Shown: in pieces, positions 1 through 7,069 of the stretch
How the letters are laid out: each line of letters begins with the position of its first letter
Numbering within the stretch: the stretch's first letter is position 1
Source of the DNA: an uncultured Oscillospiraceae bacterium
GTDB taxonomy: Bacteria; Bacillota; Clostridia; Oscillospirales; Oscillospiraceae
Direction: 5' to 3'
Length of the DNA: 64,000 nt
NCBI GenBank assembly: GCA_934670025.1
Contig: CAKUOS010000004.1
Location: 1-64,000, forward strand
Program-made: the position numbers and the translations under genes
The notes under the pieces: generated by a model
Told to the model about the DNA's origin: nothing
What the model saw: only the letters and a program-made list of their open reading frames with translations
The model's database searches: none

Positions 1-1
1 G

Positions 2-424
2 TTCCTCGGCACGGCCGACACCGGCAAGCCCTCGCGCGGCGCAGCCGGTTCGCAAGGTGAGAAGGGCGACAAGGGCGCCCCCGGCGCAAAGGGCGCCGAC
101 GGCGTGACGCCGACGATCGGCGACAACGGCAACTGGTTCCTTGGAACAACGGACACCGGCAAGCCCTCGCGCGGCGCAGCCGGTTCTCCGGGAGAAAAAG
201 GCGACAAGGGCGACCCCGGCGCAAAGGGCGACAAGGGCGAGACCGGGTCCACCGGGCCGCAGGGCCCGCAGGGCGAAAAAGGCCCGCAGGGCGAGACCGG
301 CGCGCAGGGTCCCGCAGGCGCGACGCCCGTCAAGGGAACGGATTATTTCACGGCGGCGGATAAGGCGGAGCTCGTGCAGGACGTGCTTGCGGCGCTGCCC
401 GAATGGACGGGAGGGAGCTACTGA
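2..424 (+). CDS. Collagen-like phage tail/fibre protein, 5' end missing
   Basis: The reading frame is open from base 2, so the N-terminus lies outside the window. The visible part contains two copies of a module that starts NWFLGT-DTGKPSRGAAGS (the first copy is cut) and runs into Gly-X-Y collagen-like triplets such as GEKGDKGDPGAKGDKG. Such triple-helical stretches form rigid shafts in phage tail fibres and receptor-binding proteins. The C-terminal 30 residues are not collagen-like. The stop codon overlaps the ATG of the next gene (ATGA), as across this late phage operon. The exact structural role is inferred from the neighbouring tail, holin and endolysin genes. Confidence 0.75.
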   Translation, partial: FLGTADTGKPSRGAAGSQGEKGDKGAPGAKGADGVTPTIGDNGNWFLGTTDTGKPSRGAAGSPGEKGDKGDPGAKGDKGETGSTGPQGPQGEKGPQGETGAQGPAGATPVKGTDYFTAADKAELVQDVLAALPEWTGGSY

Positions 425-1173
425 TGGCAATGGATAAAGCAGTTGATTCCACGCAGCTGAACGCCGATCTGACGACGGTGGCAAACGCCATCCGCACGAA
501 GGGCGGCACGGACGCGCAGCTTGCGTTCCCGGAAGGGTTCGTCTCGGCGGTGCAGGCCATCGAGGGCGCGCCTGAGATGAAAATCGTTGTGACTGCGGTC
601 GCGAACGCGGCGGTGACGGCGACAAAAGGAACGGAATCCGTGTCCGGAACGGCAGGCAGTAATGGCGTGTGTACGCTGACTGTCCCGGAGGCGGGAACAT
701 GGACGGTCACGGCGACGTCGCCGAGCGGCGGGACATCTTCAACGACGTGCGTGGTAGACTTCAACTATCCGGTGACGATCCCGTTCACGTTTACGGTCAA
801 ATATGAAGATACAGATACAAGTTCAAAGCACCTGAAAAAACATTATGTGGAGTTCAACGGAACAGCATACTATGCATCTAGGACAGAATCAGTCAGAACG
901 TTCGACTATACGCTGGGAGAAGACGAGCTTAAGATCATGGTCAGCGGGATAGATAGCTATATGAATGCTACGGTCGTGAACTTGGCCGATACGTCGCTTG
1001 GAACGTTGACATACGAAGGGGTAACGACCGAGATGTATCCAGGCACAGGCGGCGAACAAATCCCATACTACAAAAAAACCTATGCATTCATACCGTCCAA
1101 GAATGTGCAGATCACGTTCGAGACTGCCGTCGGGGCATATTACGTCGGAACGATCGCGGCGCTGGAAAGCTGA
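424..1173 (+). CDS. Phage tail-associated protein with Ig-like domain
   Basis: The product is 249 residues. I chose the ATG at 424 because it overlaps the upstream stop and has GGAGGG 7-10 bases upstream; an in-frame ATG at 403 has no comparable site. The first 45 residues (AVDSTQLNADLTTVANAIR and a GGTDAQLAFPEGF segment) resemble an N-terminal block common in tail-fibre proteins of Bacillota prophages. Residues about 60-110 form a beta-rich carboxypeptidase-regulatory or Ig-like segment (GTWTVTATSPSGGTSS). The rest is unidentified. It is probably an appendage or baseplate component; the specific function is unknown. Confidence 0.7.
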   Translation: MAMDKAVDSTQLNADLTTVANAIRTKGGTDAQLAFPEGFVSAVQAIEGAPEMKIVVTAVANAAVTATKGTESVSGTAGSNGVCTLTVPEAGTWTVTATSPSGGTSSTTCVVDFNYPVTIPFTFTVKYEDTDTSSKHLKKHYVEFNGTAYYASRTESVRTFDYTLGEDELKIMVSGIDSYMNATVVNLADTSLGTLTYEGVTTEMYPGTGGEQIPYYKKTYAFIPSKNVQITFETAVGAYYVGTIAALES

Positions 1174-1183
1174 GGTGCGGGCG

Positions 1184-1498
1184 ATGATCTTACAGATAAA
1201 CGGCGCGGAATTTGAAGCGCAGATCACGGGCAAGGAGATCAACCGCGCGTGGGACGGGCGCGCGAGCCGCTCCATCACGCTGACGATGAGTCACGCACAG
1301 GCGGCGGCAATCTTTACGGACGGCATCGCGTGGAGCTATGAAGACCGCACGGACGGCGCGGCGCGGCACTTCGATTGCAGTGATTACACCGTCGCGGGCG
1401 ACATCACCGACCACCGCGACGGCACCGTCACAGTAAAAATGGGCAAACGAACACAGATGGAGACGGCGCTGGCGCTGTTACAGGAGGCGATGGGATGA
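1184..1498 (+). CDS. Small phage tail-region protein, unknown function
   Basis: The product is 104 residues, starting MILQINGAEFEAQITG. The ATG at 1184 is preceded by GAGGTG; a GTG at 1175 in the same frame is the alternative. The protein is mixed alpha/beta with no membrane segment or signal peptide. It ends with an ATGA overlap into the next gene, so it is translationally coupled within the late operon. I do not recognise a family. Confidence 0.65.
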   Translation: MILQINGAEFEAQITGKEINRAWDGRASRSITLTMSHAQAAAIFTDGIAWSYEDRTDGAARHFDCSDYTVAGDITDHRDGTVTVKMGKRTQMETALALLQEAMG

Positions 1499-1674
1499 CG
1501 AGGCTGGAAAAGGAACTGCTTGCGGCCATCGAACAGCGCGTGCAGGCGCTTTTGCCGCTGCTGCGAAAGCTGGCGCAGGCGTATGCGGCGCTCGGCACGG
1601 CGGCGAAGGCGACGCTGGAACGGCTCCTGCCGGAGCTGGCGGAGCTTTTGCGGCAGCTCGGGGAGACGGCGTGA
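1495..1674 (+). CDS. 59-residue helical phage protein
   Basis: This very short gene fills the gap between two coupled phage genes. It begins at the ATG of an ATGA overlap (1495-1498) and ends in TGATG, which starts the next gene. The ribosome binding site AGGAGG lies inside the upstream gene. The sequence is almost entirely amphipathic helix rich in Leu, Ala and Glu (MTRLEKELLAAIEQRVQALL at the start). Small coiled-coil proteins are common beside holin genes. The function is unknown, but the perfect coupling on both sides makes it a credible gene. Confidence 0.6.
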   Translation: MTRLEKELLAAIEQRVQALLPLLRKLAQAYAALGTAAKATLERLLPELAELLRQLGETA

Positions 1675-1982
1675 TGCGCGCAGCGTTTTTGCAGGCGGTG
1701 ACGTTGTGCAGCGGACTGAGTACGATCCTGGCGCTGGCCGCGCTTGCGATCCGTCCGCTGCGCGAACGGCTGCTCGGGCTGCGCGAGATCCGCGAGGGAC
1801 AGAAATGTATGCTGCGCGCAGATATGCTGGCTGCATATTATAAGCACAGAGAGGAGAAAACCATCCGACAGTACGAGTATGAGAATTTTCTTTACGAGTA
1901 CAAGGCGTATAAGGCGCTGGGCGGCAATTCGTTCATTGACCGCATCCGCGCCGAGCTTGACGGATGGGAGATCGTGACATGA
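1674..1982 (+). CDS. Small phage protein with N-terminal membrane segment
   Basis: The product is 102 residues from the ATG at 1674, which overlaps the upstream stop (TGATG). Residues about 5-27 are a hydrophobic segment (FLQAVTLCSGLSTILALAAL) followed by a charged helical region with many Tyr, Lys and Glu. It sits immediately before the holin and endolysin genes, so it may be a lysis-cassette accessory or holin-like protein. No family was recognised. Confidence 0.6.
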   Translation: MRAAFLQAVTLCSGLSTILALAALAIRPLRERLLGLREIREGQKCMLRADMLAAYYKHREEKTIRQYEYENFLYEYKAYKALGGNSFIDRIRAELDGWEIVT

Positions 1983-2194
1983 AAGGAGCCTGGGACATGG
2001 AGGCATTTTTAAAGCGCATTGAAAATCTGCTGACGGTCAAGTCGATCGTGACGCTGGCGCTGACGGCGGTGTTTGCGTATCAGGCGGTGAAGGGCACGGT
2101 GAGTCAGGACTTTATGATGATCTACACGACGGTCATCGCGTTCTACTTCGGCACGCAGGCGCAGAAGACCGACAAGGACGCGCATAAGGCATGA
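1979..2194 (+). CDS. Phage holin, two possible starts
   Basis: This is a small membrane protein of 71 residues from ATG 1979 or 65 residues from ATG 1997. Two hydrophobic stretches (VTLALTAVFAYQAVKGT and MMIYTTVIAFYFGTQ) and a charged C-terminus match small two-span holins, which permeabilise the membrane so the endolysin reaches the wall. Position directly before the amidase gene supports this. ATG 1979 overlaps the upstream stop and has GGGAG eight bases away. ATG 1997 has AAGGAG (1983-1988) at the same spacing. The long form adds MKGAWD, with one extra lysine, recalling dual-start holin/antiholin pairs such as lambda S. Confidence 0.72.
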   Translation: MKGAWDMEAFLKRIENLLTVKSIVTLALTAVFAYQAVKGTVSQDFMMIYTTVIAFYFGTQAQKTDKDAHKA

Positions 2195-2880
2195 CGACGG
2201 CGCATCCGGAAAACTACACGAAGGGGCGCTCGCAGAAGATCGAATTCATCGTGCTGCACTACACGGCCGGGCGCAACGATTCGGCGGCGGGAAATCTCAA
2301 GTATTTCAAGTCGCCGCGCGGCGCGTCGGCGCATTATTTCGTCGACCGGAAGGGCTGGGTGCAGTCCGTCGACGACGGCGACACGGCCTGGTCGGTCGGG
2401 ACGGCGGGCGTATACCGGCAGAAGCACCCGCGCTGCCGCAACGGCAACTCGATCTCCATCGAGATGTGCTGCCGGTATACGGACGGAAAATACTGGCTGG
2501 AGGACGCGGTGGTGGAAAACGCGGCGCTTCTGACGCGGAAGCTGATGCGCAGGTACGGGATCCCCATCGAAAACGTGCTGCGGCACTACGACGTGGTGAG
2601 CAAGATCTGCCCGGCGATGTGGGTGCAGGACGAAGGGCAGTGGCTGGCGTTCAAACGGCGCGTTCAGGAGGTGATGGAGATGACGAAGCAGGAGCTTTTA
2701 TCGCTGGAGGGCACGGGCGATACGCCGTCCGACTGGGCGTATGAGGCCGCGCAGTGGGCCAAGGCGGCGGGCGTGTTCACCGGCGACAGCGCGGGCAACT
2801 ACGGCTGGCAGCAGCCGATCACGCGCGAAGCGGTGGCGAAGATCCTCTTTGAGCTGCAAAAGGCGCGCGAGGCGAAATAA
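2191..2880 (+). CDS. Endolysin: N-acetylmuramoyl-L-alanine amidase with SLH-like C-terminus
   Basis: The product is 229 residues and starts in an ATGA overlap with the holin. Residues about 15-145 form an Amidase_2 (PGRP-type) zinc domain: His23 in FIVLHYTAG, a His near 132 in LRHYDVVSK and a Cys near 140 in ICPAMW are the likely zinc ligands. The enzyme cleaves the bond between N-acetylmuramic acid and L-alanine. Residues about 170-225 (TPSDWAYEAAQWAKAAGVF and ITREAVAKILFEL) resemble a single S-layer-homology-like repeat, a likely wall-binding module. It is the last gene of the prophage late operon and is followed by a strong terminator. Confidence 0.88.
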   Translation: MTTAHPENYTKGRSQKIEFIVLHYTAGRNDSAAGNLKYFKSPRGASAHYFVDRKGWVQSVDDGDTAWSVGTAGVYRQKHPRCRNGNSISIEMCCRYTDGKYWLEDAVVENAALLTRKLMRRYGIPIENVLRHYDVVSKICPAMWVQDEGQWLAFKRRVQEVMEMTKQELLSLEGTGDTPSDWAYEAAQWAKAAGVFTGDSAGNYGWQQPITREAVAKILFELQKAREAK

Positions 2881-2883
2881 GGG

Positions 2884-2918
2884 AAAACCCCCGGTTCAAT
2901 CCTGAACCGGGGGTTTTT
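2884..2918 (+). terminator. Intrinsic terminator after endolysin
   Basis: A near-perfect stem joins AAACCCCCGGTTCA to TGAACCGGGGGTTT around a four-base loop, followed by a T-run. It lies four bases after the endolysin stop and closes the late phage operon. Confidence 0.9.
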
Positions 2919-2940
2919 GTAAGAAAAGGCTCCTTTGGGG

Positions 2941-2969
2941 TTGAAAACCGGAAATTCCCATGGTATAAT
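2941..2969 (+). promoter_or_regulatory. Near-consensus sigma-A promoter
   Basis: TTGAAA (2941-2946), a 17-base spacer and TATAAT (2964-2969), with the extended -10 TG at 2961-2962. The predicted start near 2976 reads into two hairpins and then the 43-residue peptide gene. This is one of the best promoters in the window. Confidence 0.85.
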
Positions 2970-2986
2970 CAGGGAACCATTACAGT

Positions 2987-3030
2987 GAAAAAGCGGGAAC
3001 CCGCTTTTCTTCTGCCCCGAGGGGCAGAAG
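2987..3030 (+). promoter_or_regulatory. Two consecutive leader hairpins
   Basis: The first stem pairs AAAAGCGGG (2989-2997) with CCCGCTTTT (3000-3008) and runs into TTTTCTT, so it resembles a weak intrinsic terminator. The second pairs CTTCTGCCCC with GGGGCAGAAG (3009-3030). Both lie between the promoter and the ribosome binding site of the peptide gene. They could act as attenuator, RNA-stability element or RNA-binding site; the role is inferred. Confidence 0.6.
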
Positions 3031-3066
3031 AAAAGACTCTGACGATACGATAAGGAGAGATGAACC

Positions 3067-3198
3067 ATGAAGAAACGGATGTTGGCGGCGGTGCTGGCGC
3101 TGGTCATGCTCGTGAGCGTGCTGCCGCAGCGCGACTGGGCGCTGCTCGAAACGGGTTGGGCGAACGCCTACACCGGCAACGGCGGCGAAGTAAACTGA
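3067..3198 (+). CDS. 43-residue exported peptide
   Basis: The gene starts at ATG 3067 behind a perfect AAGGAG site (spacing about 9). The peptide begins MKKRMLAAVLALVMLVSVLP, a short positively charged N-terminus followed by a hydrophobic core, i.e. a signal peptide. The mature tail is about 22 residues and ends in AYTGNGGEVN. The gene has its own promoter, two leader hairpins and its own terminator, so it is a monocistronic transcript and unlikely to be random. It lies just past the prophage lysis genes. It might be a secreted signalling or antimicrobial peptide, a phage cargo gene, or a decayed N-terminus of a larger exported protein. No family was recognised. Confidence 0.6.
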   Translation: MKKRMLAAVLALVMLVSVLPQRDWALLETGWANAYTGNGGEVN

Positions 3199-3199
3199 G

Positions 3200-3245
3200 A
3201 ATATCAAAAAAAGGAACCACCCGCGGGTGGTTCCTTTTTGATATT
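3200..3245. terminator. Perfect bidirectional terminator
   Basis: A 46-base near-perfect palindrome with arms AATATC-A7-GGAACCACC and GGTGGTTCC-T5-GATATT. The A-run and T-run flank the GC stem on both sides, so it can terminate either strand. It directly follows the peptide stop codon. Confidence 0.88.
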
Positions 3246-3400
3246 CGACCTCTCCGGCCCTTCGGGCCACATCCCCTTCACAAGGGGAGGCCTGGACGGT
3301 GCGCATTCCAAAGCCTCCCCTTCGTAAGGGGAGGTGCCGAGCGCAGCGAGGCGGAGAGGTCGGGCCAACCCCACTGCATCGGCCCCTACGGCTTCCCAGA
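3246..3400. repeat. Intergenic palindromic repeat
   Basis: A composite inverted repeat. The outer arms are GACCTCTCCG and CGGAGAGGTC. Inside are two small hairpins built on CCCCTTCACAAGGGG and CCCCTTCGTAAGGGG, each flanked by AGGC/GCCT. The 14-base sequence GCATCGGCCCCTAC at 3376-3389 recurs in the repeats at 33260-33311 and 45591-45642. These are REP/BIME-like chromosomal repeats and no gene is seen here. Confidence 0.7.
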
Positions 3401-3431
3401 GAGGTTTTACACCCCACGGAAAGGCATTTTG

Positions 3432-3629
3432 TTATTTTTCCTTGTAATAGAGCATACAATGGCAATAGCCCTCGAAGTCGGGGTCGGCGATCTGCTCACG
3501 GAATTCGCGGCACATACACTTGTTTTCCTCTGTGCGGGCGAGGCGGCACGGGCAATAGCCGCCGGTGCGCTTCAGGCCCTCTTTGATGCGCGCGACAACG
3601 GCTTCGTCTTCGTTCAGACGGACCTTCAC
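3432..3629 (-). CDS. Ferredoxin-thioredoxin reductase catalytic-domain protein
   Basis: The product is 65 residues. It starts at a GTG overlapping the thioredoxin stop (GTGA), so the two are translationally coupled. It carries three Cys-x-Cys motifs: CPCR (C26, C28), CMC (C38, C40) and CHC (C56, C58). This six-cysteine CPC...CxC...CHC pattern is the hallmark of the catalytic subunit of ferredoxin:thioredoxin reductase, where four cysteines hold a 4Fe-4S cluster and two form the redox-active disulfide. The likely role is to pass electrons from ferredoxin to the adjacent TrxA. It is shorter than plant and cyanobacterial homologues, and no partner subunit is seen here. Confidence 0.8.
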   Translation of the reverse strand: MKVRLNEDEAVVARIKEGLKRTGGYCPCRLARTEENKCMCREFREQIADPDFEGYCHCMLYYKEK

Positions 3630-3934
3630 AGCGCCATCAGCTCCTTTTGCAGCCGCTCTTTGTCGCGGTAGCCGACCAGACGGCTGACAACCGCGCCGTC
3701 TTTGAAGCACAGCAGCGTCGGGATGGACTCGACGCCGTACTCGATGGCCAGCTCACGCTCGTCGTCGACGTTGCACTTGCAGAATTTGACGTTCGGCATT
3801 TCGCCCGCCAGCTCGTCCACCACCGGCGAGAGCATCGCGCACGGCCCGCACCACGAGGCCCAGAAATCCGCCACGCAAAGGCCCTTCGCCTGTAATACTT
3901 CCTGTTCAAAATTGTCGCTTGTAAGGATCGTCAT
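3626..3934 (-). CDS. trxA: Thioredoxin
   Basis: The product is 102 residues with the classic WCGPC active site (W28-C32) and cis-Pro segment ESIPTLLCF. It reduces protein disulfides in the cytoplasm. The ATG is preceded by AGGAGG at spacing 8. Its stop overlaps the GTG of the ferredoxin-thioredoxin reductase-like gene, making the pair a likely redox couple. There is an unusual CKCN segment near residue 52 with extra cysteines. Confidence 0.95.
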   Translation of the reverse strand: MTILTSDNFEQEVLQAKGLCVADFWASWCGPCAMLSPVVDELAGEMPNVKFCKCNVDDERELAIEYGVESIPTLLCFKDGAVVSRLVGYRDKERLQKELMAL

Positions 3935-3979
3935 GCTGCAATACCTCCTGCATCGTTAGTATGCCGCGGACGCGGCGCG

Positions 3980-5083
3980 TCATTCCAGACAGTCGCAGAT
4001 CGCCGCCGCCGCGGGCTTTTTTTGCATCCGCACGAGCGCGTCGTGCATCGCAAGACGCCGTGCGTCATCGTAGAGCAGCGCGCGGCAGAGCTCCGCGACG
4101 GCCGCAGGTGAATCGGCCGTGGCCGCGCCGCCGTGTGAGACGAAAAAGCGCAGGTTCGGTGTCTCACAGCCGCCGACAACGTTGAGAAGCACCATCGGCA
4201 GACCCTTGACCATGGCCTCGGTCGTACTGATGCCGCCGGGCTTGGTGAGAAAAAGGTCGGCGCTGTCCATCATGACGGAAACGTCGTCGATATAGCCGCG
4301 GATGTGGATGTTCGGATGGCCTGCGAATTTTCGCGTCATGCGGCGCAGGAGCGCTTCGTTGCTGCTGCACGCTACAGTCACATCATACGACGAAGGAAGC
4401 AAATTTGCAAGCAGCTGCGTCACAGTTTCCATCGGGCCGCAGCCCATGCTGCCGGTCATGATGAGAAGATGGCGGTGCGCGGGGTCGATGCCGACGCGGC
4501 ACTTGGCCTCGGTCTTGTCCAGACACGGATAGAGCGCGCGGCGCACGGGAATGCCGCAGGGAACGATCGTCTCGCGGCGCACGCCTGCGCGGACGAAAAC
4601 ATCGGTGAGCGAAGCGTCGGGAATGGCGCAGACGTCGAGATCCATCCGGTCGCAGGAGGGACTGGCCGTGTAATCCGTGGCGAGGAAGAGCGTTTTGACG
4701 GGCAGCGGCGATTGCTTCTGGATCATGGTGAGCATCAGCGCCGGGAACAGGTGGACGCAGATGACCGCGTCATAGCCGCCCGCGGCGATCTGTTTGCGCA
4801 GACGCTTGCAGCCGCGGCGCAGGATGCGGCTCGCGGCGGAGGAATCACTGAACGAGGCCGGGTGCGTCTCGGCATAGCGGTAGCCCTTGTCATAGAGCTT
4901 CGGGAAATAGCGGTAAAAGCGCACGTGCCAGTTGCTGACGAAGCGCGAGGTACCTCTGGACACGAAGCGCAGCGCGTCGTCGGTCACGCTCGTGTGGCCG
5001 CGCGCGGAAAGCTCCGTCTCGATGGCCTTTGCGCACGAATTATGCCCGCCGCCGGTGTTGCAGCTCAGGATGAGAACGTTCAT
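3980..5083 (-). CDS. GT28-family diacylglycerol glycosyltransferase (MGDG synthase/UgtP type)
   Basis: The product is 367 residues. The N-terminal motif LILSCNTGGGHNSCAKAI is typical of MGDG synthase and processive diacylglycerol glucosyltransferases, and the C-terminal half carries the GT28 nucleotide-sugar-binding signature (LFLTKPGGISTTEAMVKGLP). Such enzymes move glucose or galactose from a UDP-sugar onto diacylglycerol at the membrane, making glycolipids or lipoteichoic-acid anchors. It starts in an ATGA overlap with the upstream acyltransferase-like gene, which suggests a joint glycolipid pathway. The sugar and acceptor cannot be fixed from sequence. Confidence 0.85.
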   Translation of the reverse strand: MNVLILSCNTGGGHNSCAKAIETELSARGHTSVTDDALRFVSRGTSRFVSNWHVRFYRYFPKLYDKGYRYAETHPASFSDSSAASRILRRGCKRLRKQIAAGGYDAVICVHLFPALMLTMIQKQSPLPVKTLFLATDYTASPSCDRMDLDVCAIPDASLTDVFVRAGVRRETIVPCGIPVRRALYPCLDKTEAKCRVGIDPAHRHLLIMTGSMGCGPMETVTQLLANLLPSSYDVTVACSSNEALLRRMTRKFAGHPNIHIRGYIDDVSVMMDSADLFLTKPGGISTTEAMVKGLPMVLLNVVGGCETPNLRFFVSHGGAATADSPAAVAELCRALLYDDARRLAMHDALVRMQKKPAAAAICDCLE

Positions 5084-5559
5084 GGCGCAGCTTCCTTTCG
5101 TTGTTGCAGCCGCTCATACAGCCGTGCAAGGCGCGGCCGGTTGTAGCGCTGGATGAGAACAAAGACGAGATTGCCGAAAACGGCGTAGATCAGGTAAAAG
5201 AGCACGCCGCCGATACCCGGCCACAGCGGCAGCACGCCGAGGCCGAGCACGATGAGCAGCACGTGGCAGCTCTCGGCCACGCACGTCTCGCGGAGCATCG
5301 TCAGAAGCGCGGCCTCGTCCGTGCGGACGAGCTTTTTGGGCGGCATGAGCTTCGGAAACACGCGGCTCATGTCCGGGACGCGCGCCTGCCACGCGGAGAT
5401 ATGAAACAGCCGCTCGTAGACGCGGCCGCCGTCTTCCCACGGGCGCGTGCGGTACGGCGGGATGCGGTAGTCGAACCAGCGTTTCGGCACGAGGCGGCCG
5501 AGGACGAAATTCAGAACGCCAAGCAGCGCAGCATAGACCGCGCATCGCACAAAGCCCAC
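5080..5559 (-). CDS. CrtO-like glycosyl-diaponeurosporenoate acyltransferase family membrane protein
   Basis: The product is 159 residues, starting at GTG 5559 behind AAAGGAGG. Hydrophobic segments lie at about 3-20 and 98-140. The central block (RLFHISAWQARVPDMSRVF) matches the conserved I-x-W-x-x-x-V/L-P-D region of the staphylococcal CrtO acyltransferase family. Known members acylate a glycosylated carotenoid at the membrane. There are no carotenoid genes in the window, and the coupled partner is a glycolipid glycosyltransferase, so acylation of a glycolipid is an alternative. The family call is moderate and the substrate unknown. Confidence 0.65.
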   Translation of the reverse strand: MGFVRCAVYAALLGVLNFVLGRLVPKRWFDYRIPPYRTRPWEDGGRVYERLFHISAWQARVPDMSRVFPKLMPPKKLVRTDEAALLTMLRETCVAESCHVLLIVLGLGVLPLWPGIGGVLFYLIYAVFGNLVFVLIQRYNRPRLARLYERLQQRKEAAP

Positions 5560-5646
5560 GGCTGCGCCTCCTTTCCCGTTTTTTCAGTAGTTTAGCAGAG
5601 TCGGGCGGAGATTGCTACAGGCAGTTTTCGACTTGTGCACGAAAAG

Positions 5647-5673
5647 AGCCCCGGCAGAATGGCTGCCGGGGCG
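5647..5673 (-). terminator. Terminator after CapK-like gene
   Basis: The stem GCCCCGGCAG/CTGCCGGGGC (5648-5672) is followed on the minus strand by CTCTTTTC. It lies just past the stop at 5683. Confidence 0.75.
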
Positions 5674-5682
5674 TCTTGGCGG

Positions 5683-7047
5683 TTATTTGCGGGGAAGCGG
5701 GAACTGCCGCAGGGCGTAGGGCGTTTTCCCGGAGGGAAGCGGCTCGATGCGGCGGACGAGCTTCACGCGGATGTGGATGCCCGGCAGCGCCGAGGCGACG
5801 GCGGAATAGAGCGCGGTCAGCTCGCACGCATCGGGCCGCGCCTGCACGAGCTGCAAAACGGCGTTGTGCCGGTCGGTTTGCAGGAGCTGGTACTGGCGCA
5901 CGGAGGTATACTGCCGCGCAAGCTGGCAGACGAAATTTCCGTGGACGAGCGTGCCGTCGGGCAGCAGGAACAGCGCCTCCTCGCGGCCATCGGGCTGCGT
6001 GAGCGCCGGGAGCGTCCGTCCGCACGCACAGCGGACGTCGGAAAAACCCGCCGTGTCGCCGAGCAGATACCGCAGCCGCGGCATCGTGCGGCCGCACAGG
6101 TCGGTCACGGCGAGAAGCCCGCGTTCGCCGGGCTGCACGGGCTTGTGCGTGAGCGGATCGAGAATCTCAAAAACGGCGTTTTCCTGCGTCAGATGGAGCG
6201 TGCCGCACGGGCAGGAGAAGGCGAGGATGCCCGCGTCGCGCGCGCCGTATTCATATACGACGGGCGCGTGAAAGACGGCCTCGATCTGCGATTGCTGCGC
6301 GGGCGTCATCGTCTCGGAGGTGGAGACGACGGCCTTGAGATGCAGCCGCAGCCGCAGGCCGTTTTCCGCGATGAGCGCGGCAAAGGCGGCCAGCGCGCCT
6401 GCGTAGCCGTAGAGGTATTCGGGGCGGTAGCGGTTTAAAAACCGCACGTAGCGCGCCGCGCTTTTTGCATTCAGCTGATAGGCCGAGAGGATGACGCGGT
6501 TTTTCAGCAGCCGCTCGCGCAGCCGCACCCGCAGCTGCGCGTTTTTTTGCAGCTCGATGGGGTTGCCCCAGAGCATCGCGCAGCGGCTGCCGAACGTGAT
6601 GCCGTGCCACGACAGGCCGCGCCAGCGCGCGGCCTCGTACTGTTCGACCTGCGGCCGGTCCATGAAAAAGTGCAGCGGCTGGCCGCTGGAGCCGCCGGTG
6701 ACGTTGGCGATGCGCGATGCCGGGTCGCACGCTTCGTTCAGATAGCGCTCCGGGTGCGCCTGCAACTCCGATTTTTCAAGAACCGGCAGCGTTTCGAGCG
6801 CGGCGAAGGGATCGGCCGCGATCGCCGCTTCCGTCAGGCCGCACGCGCGGTAAGCGGGCACGTGGCGCACGCAGTCGAGCAGCAGAGCGCGCAGCCGCTC
6901 GGCTTGCAGCGCGCGCAGCTCGTCCGGGCTGTATGCTTCACTTTTTTTGAGCGCGGCAAAATACTGCCGCACGCGGTTGCCGCGAAACCGCTCCATGAGC
7001 GGGTACACGAGCGATTCGATGAGGCGCTTCTGTACGGCTGCCAACAT
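5683..7047 (-). CDS. CapK/phenylacetate-CoA ligase-like adenylate-forming enzyme
   Basis: The product is 454 residues from the ATG at 7047 (GGAGG upstream). A longer in-frame start at 7089 falls inside a terminator stem and is rejected. The sequence has the adenylate-forming motif TGGSSGQPLHFF (P-loop-like), a mid-region YEYGARDAGILAF and a C-terminal LRYLLGDTAGF block, as in CapK and PaaK relatives. Such enzymes activate a carboxylate with ATP; CapK-like members sit in surface polysaccharide loci. A Cys pair (CPCG) and CACGRT recall the zinc-like insert of PaaK-type proteins. No acceptor or carrier gene is adjacent, so the substrate is unknown. Confidence 0.8.
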   Translation of the reverse strand: MLAAVQKRLIESLVYPLMERFRGNRVRQYFAALKKSEAYSPDELRALQAERLRALLLDCVRHVPAYRACGLTEAAIAADPFAALETLPVLEKSELQAHPERYLNEACDPASRIANVTGGSSGQPLHFFMDRPQVEQYEAARWRGLSWHGITFGSRCAMLWGNPIELQKNAQLRVRLRERLLKNRVILSAYQLNAKSAARYVRFLNRYRPEYLYGYAGALAAFAALIAENGLRLRLHLKAVVSTSETMTPAQQSQIEAVFHAPVVYEYGARDAGILAFSCPCGTLHLTQENAVFEILDPLTHKPVQPGERGLLAVTDLCGRTMPRLRYLLGDTAGFSDVRCACGRTLPALTQPDGREEALFLLPDGTLVHGNFVCQLARQYTSVRQYQLLQTDRHNAVLQLVQARPDACELTALYSAVASALPGIHIRVKLVRRIEPLPSGKTPYALRQFPLPRK

Positions 7048-7069
7048 TCCCAAAACCTCCAAAGCGGGC

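Noticed and set aside
2884..3245. Prophage attachment site
   Set aside because: No tRNA, integrase or direct repeat pair can be identified in the window, so an att site could not be supported although the prophage end is probably near here.
3246..3400. CRISPR or tandem array
   Set aside because: The repeats are inverted and irregular with no regular spacers; they form REP/BIME-like palindromes.
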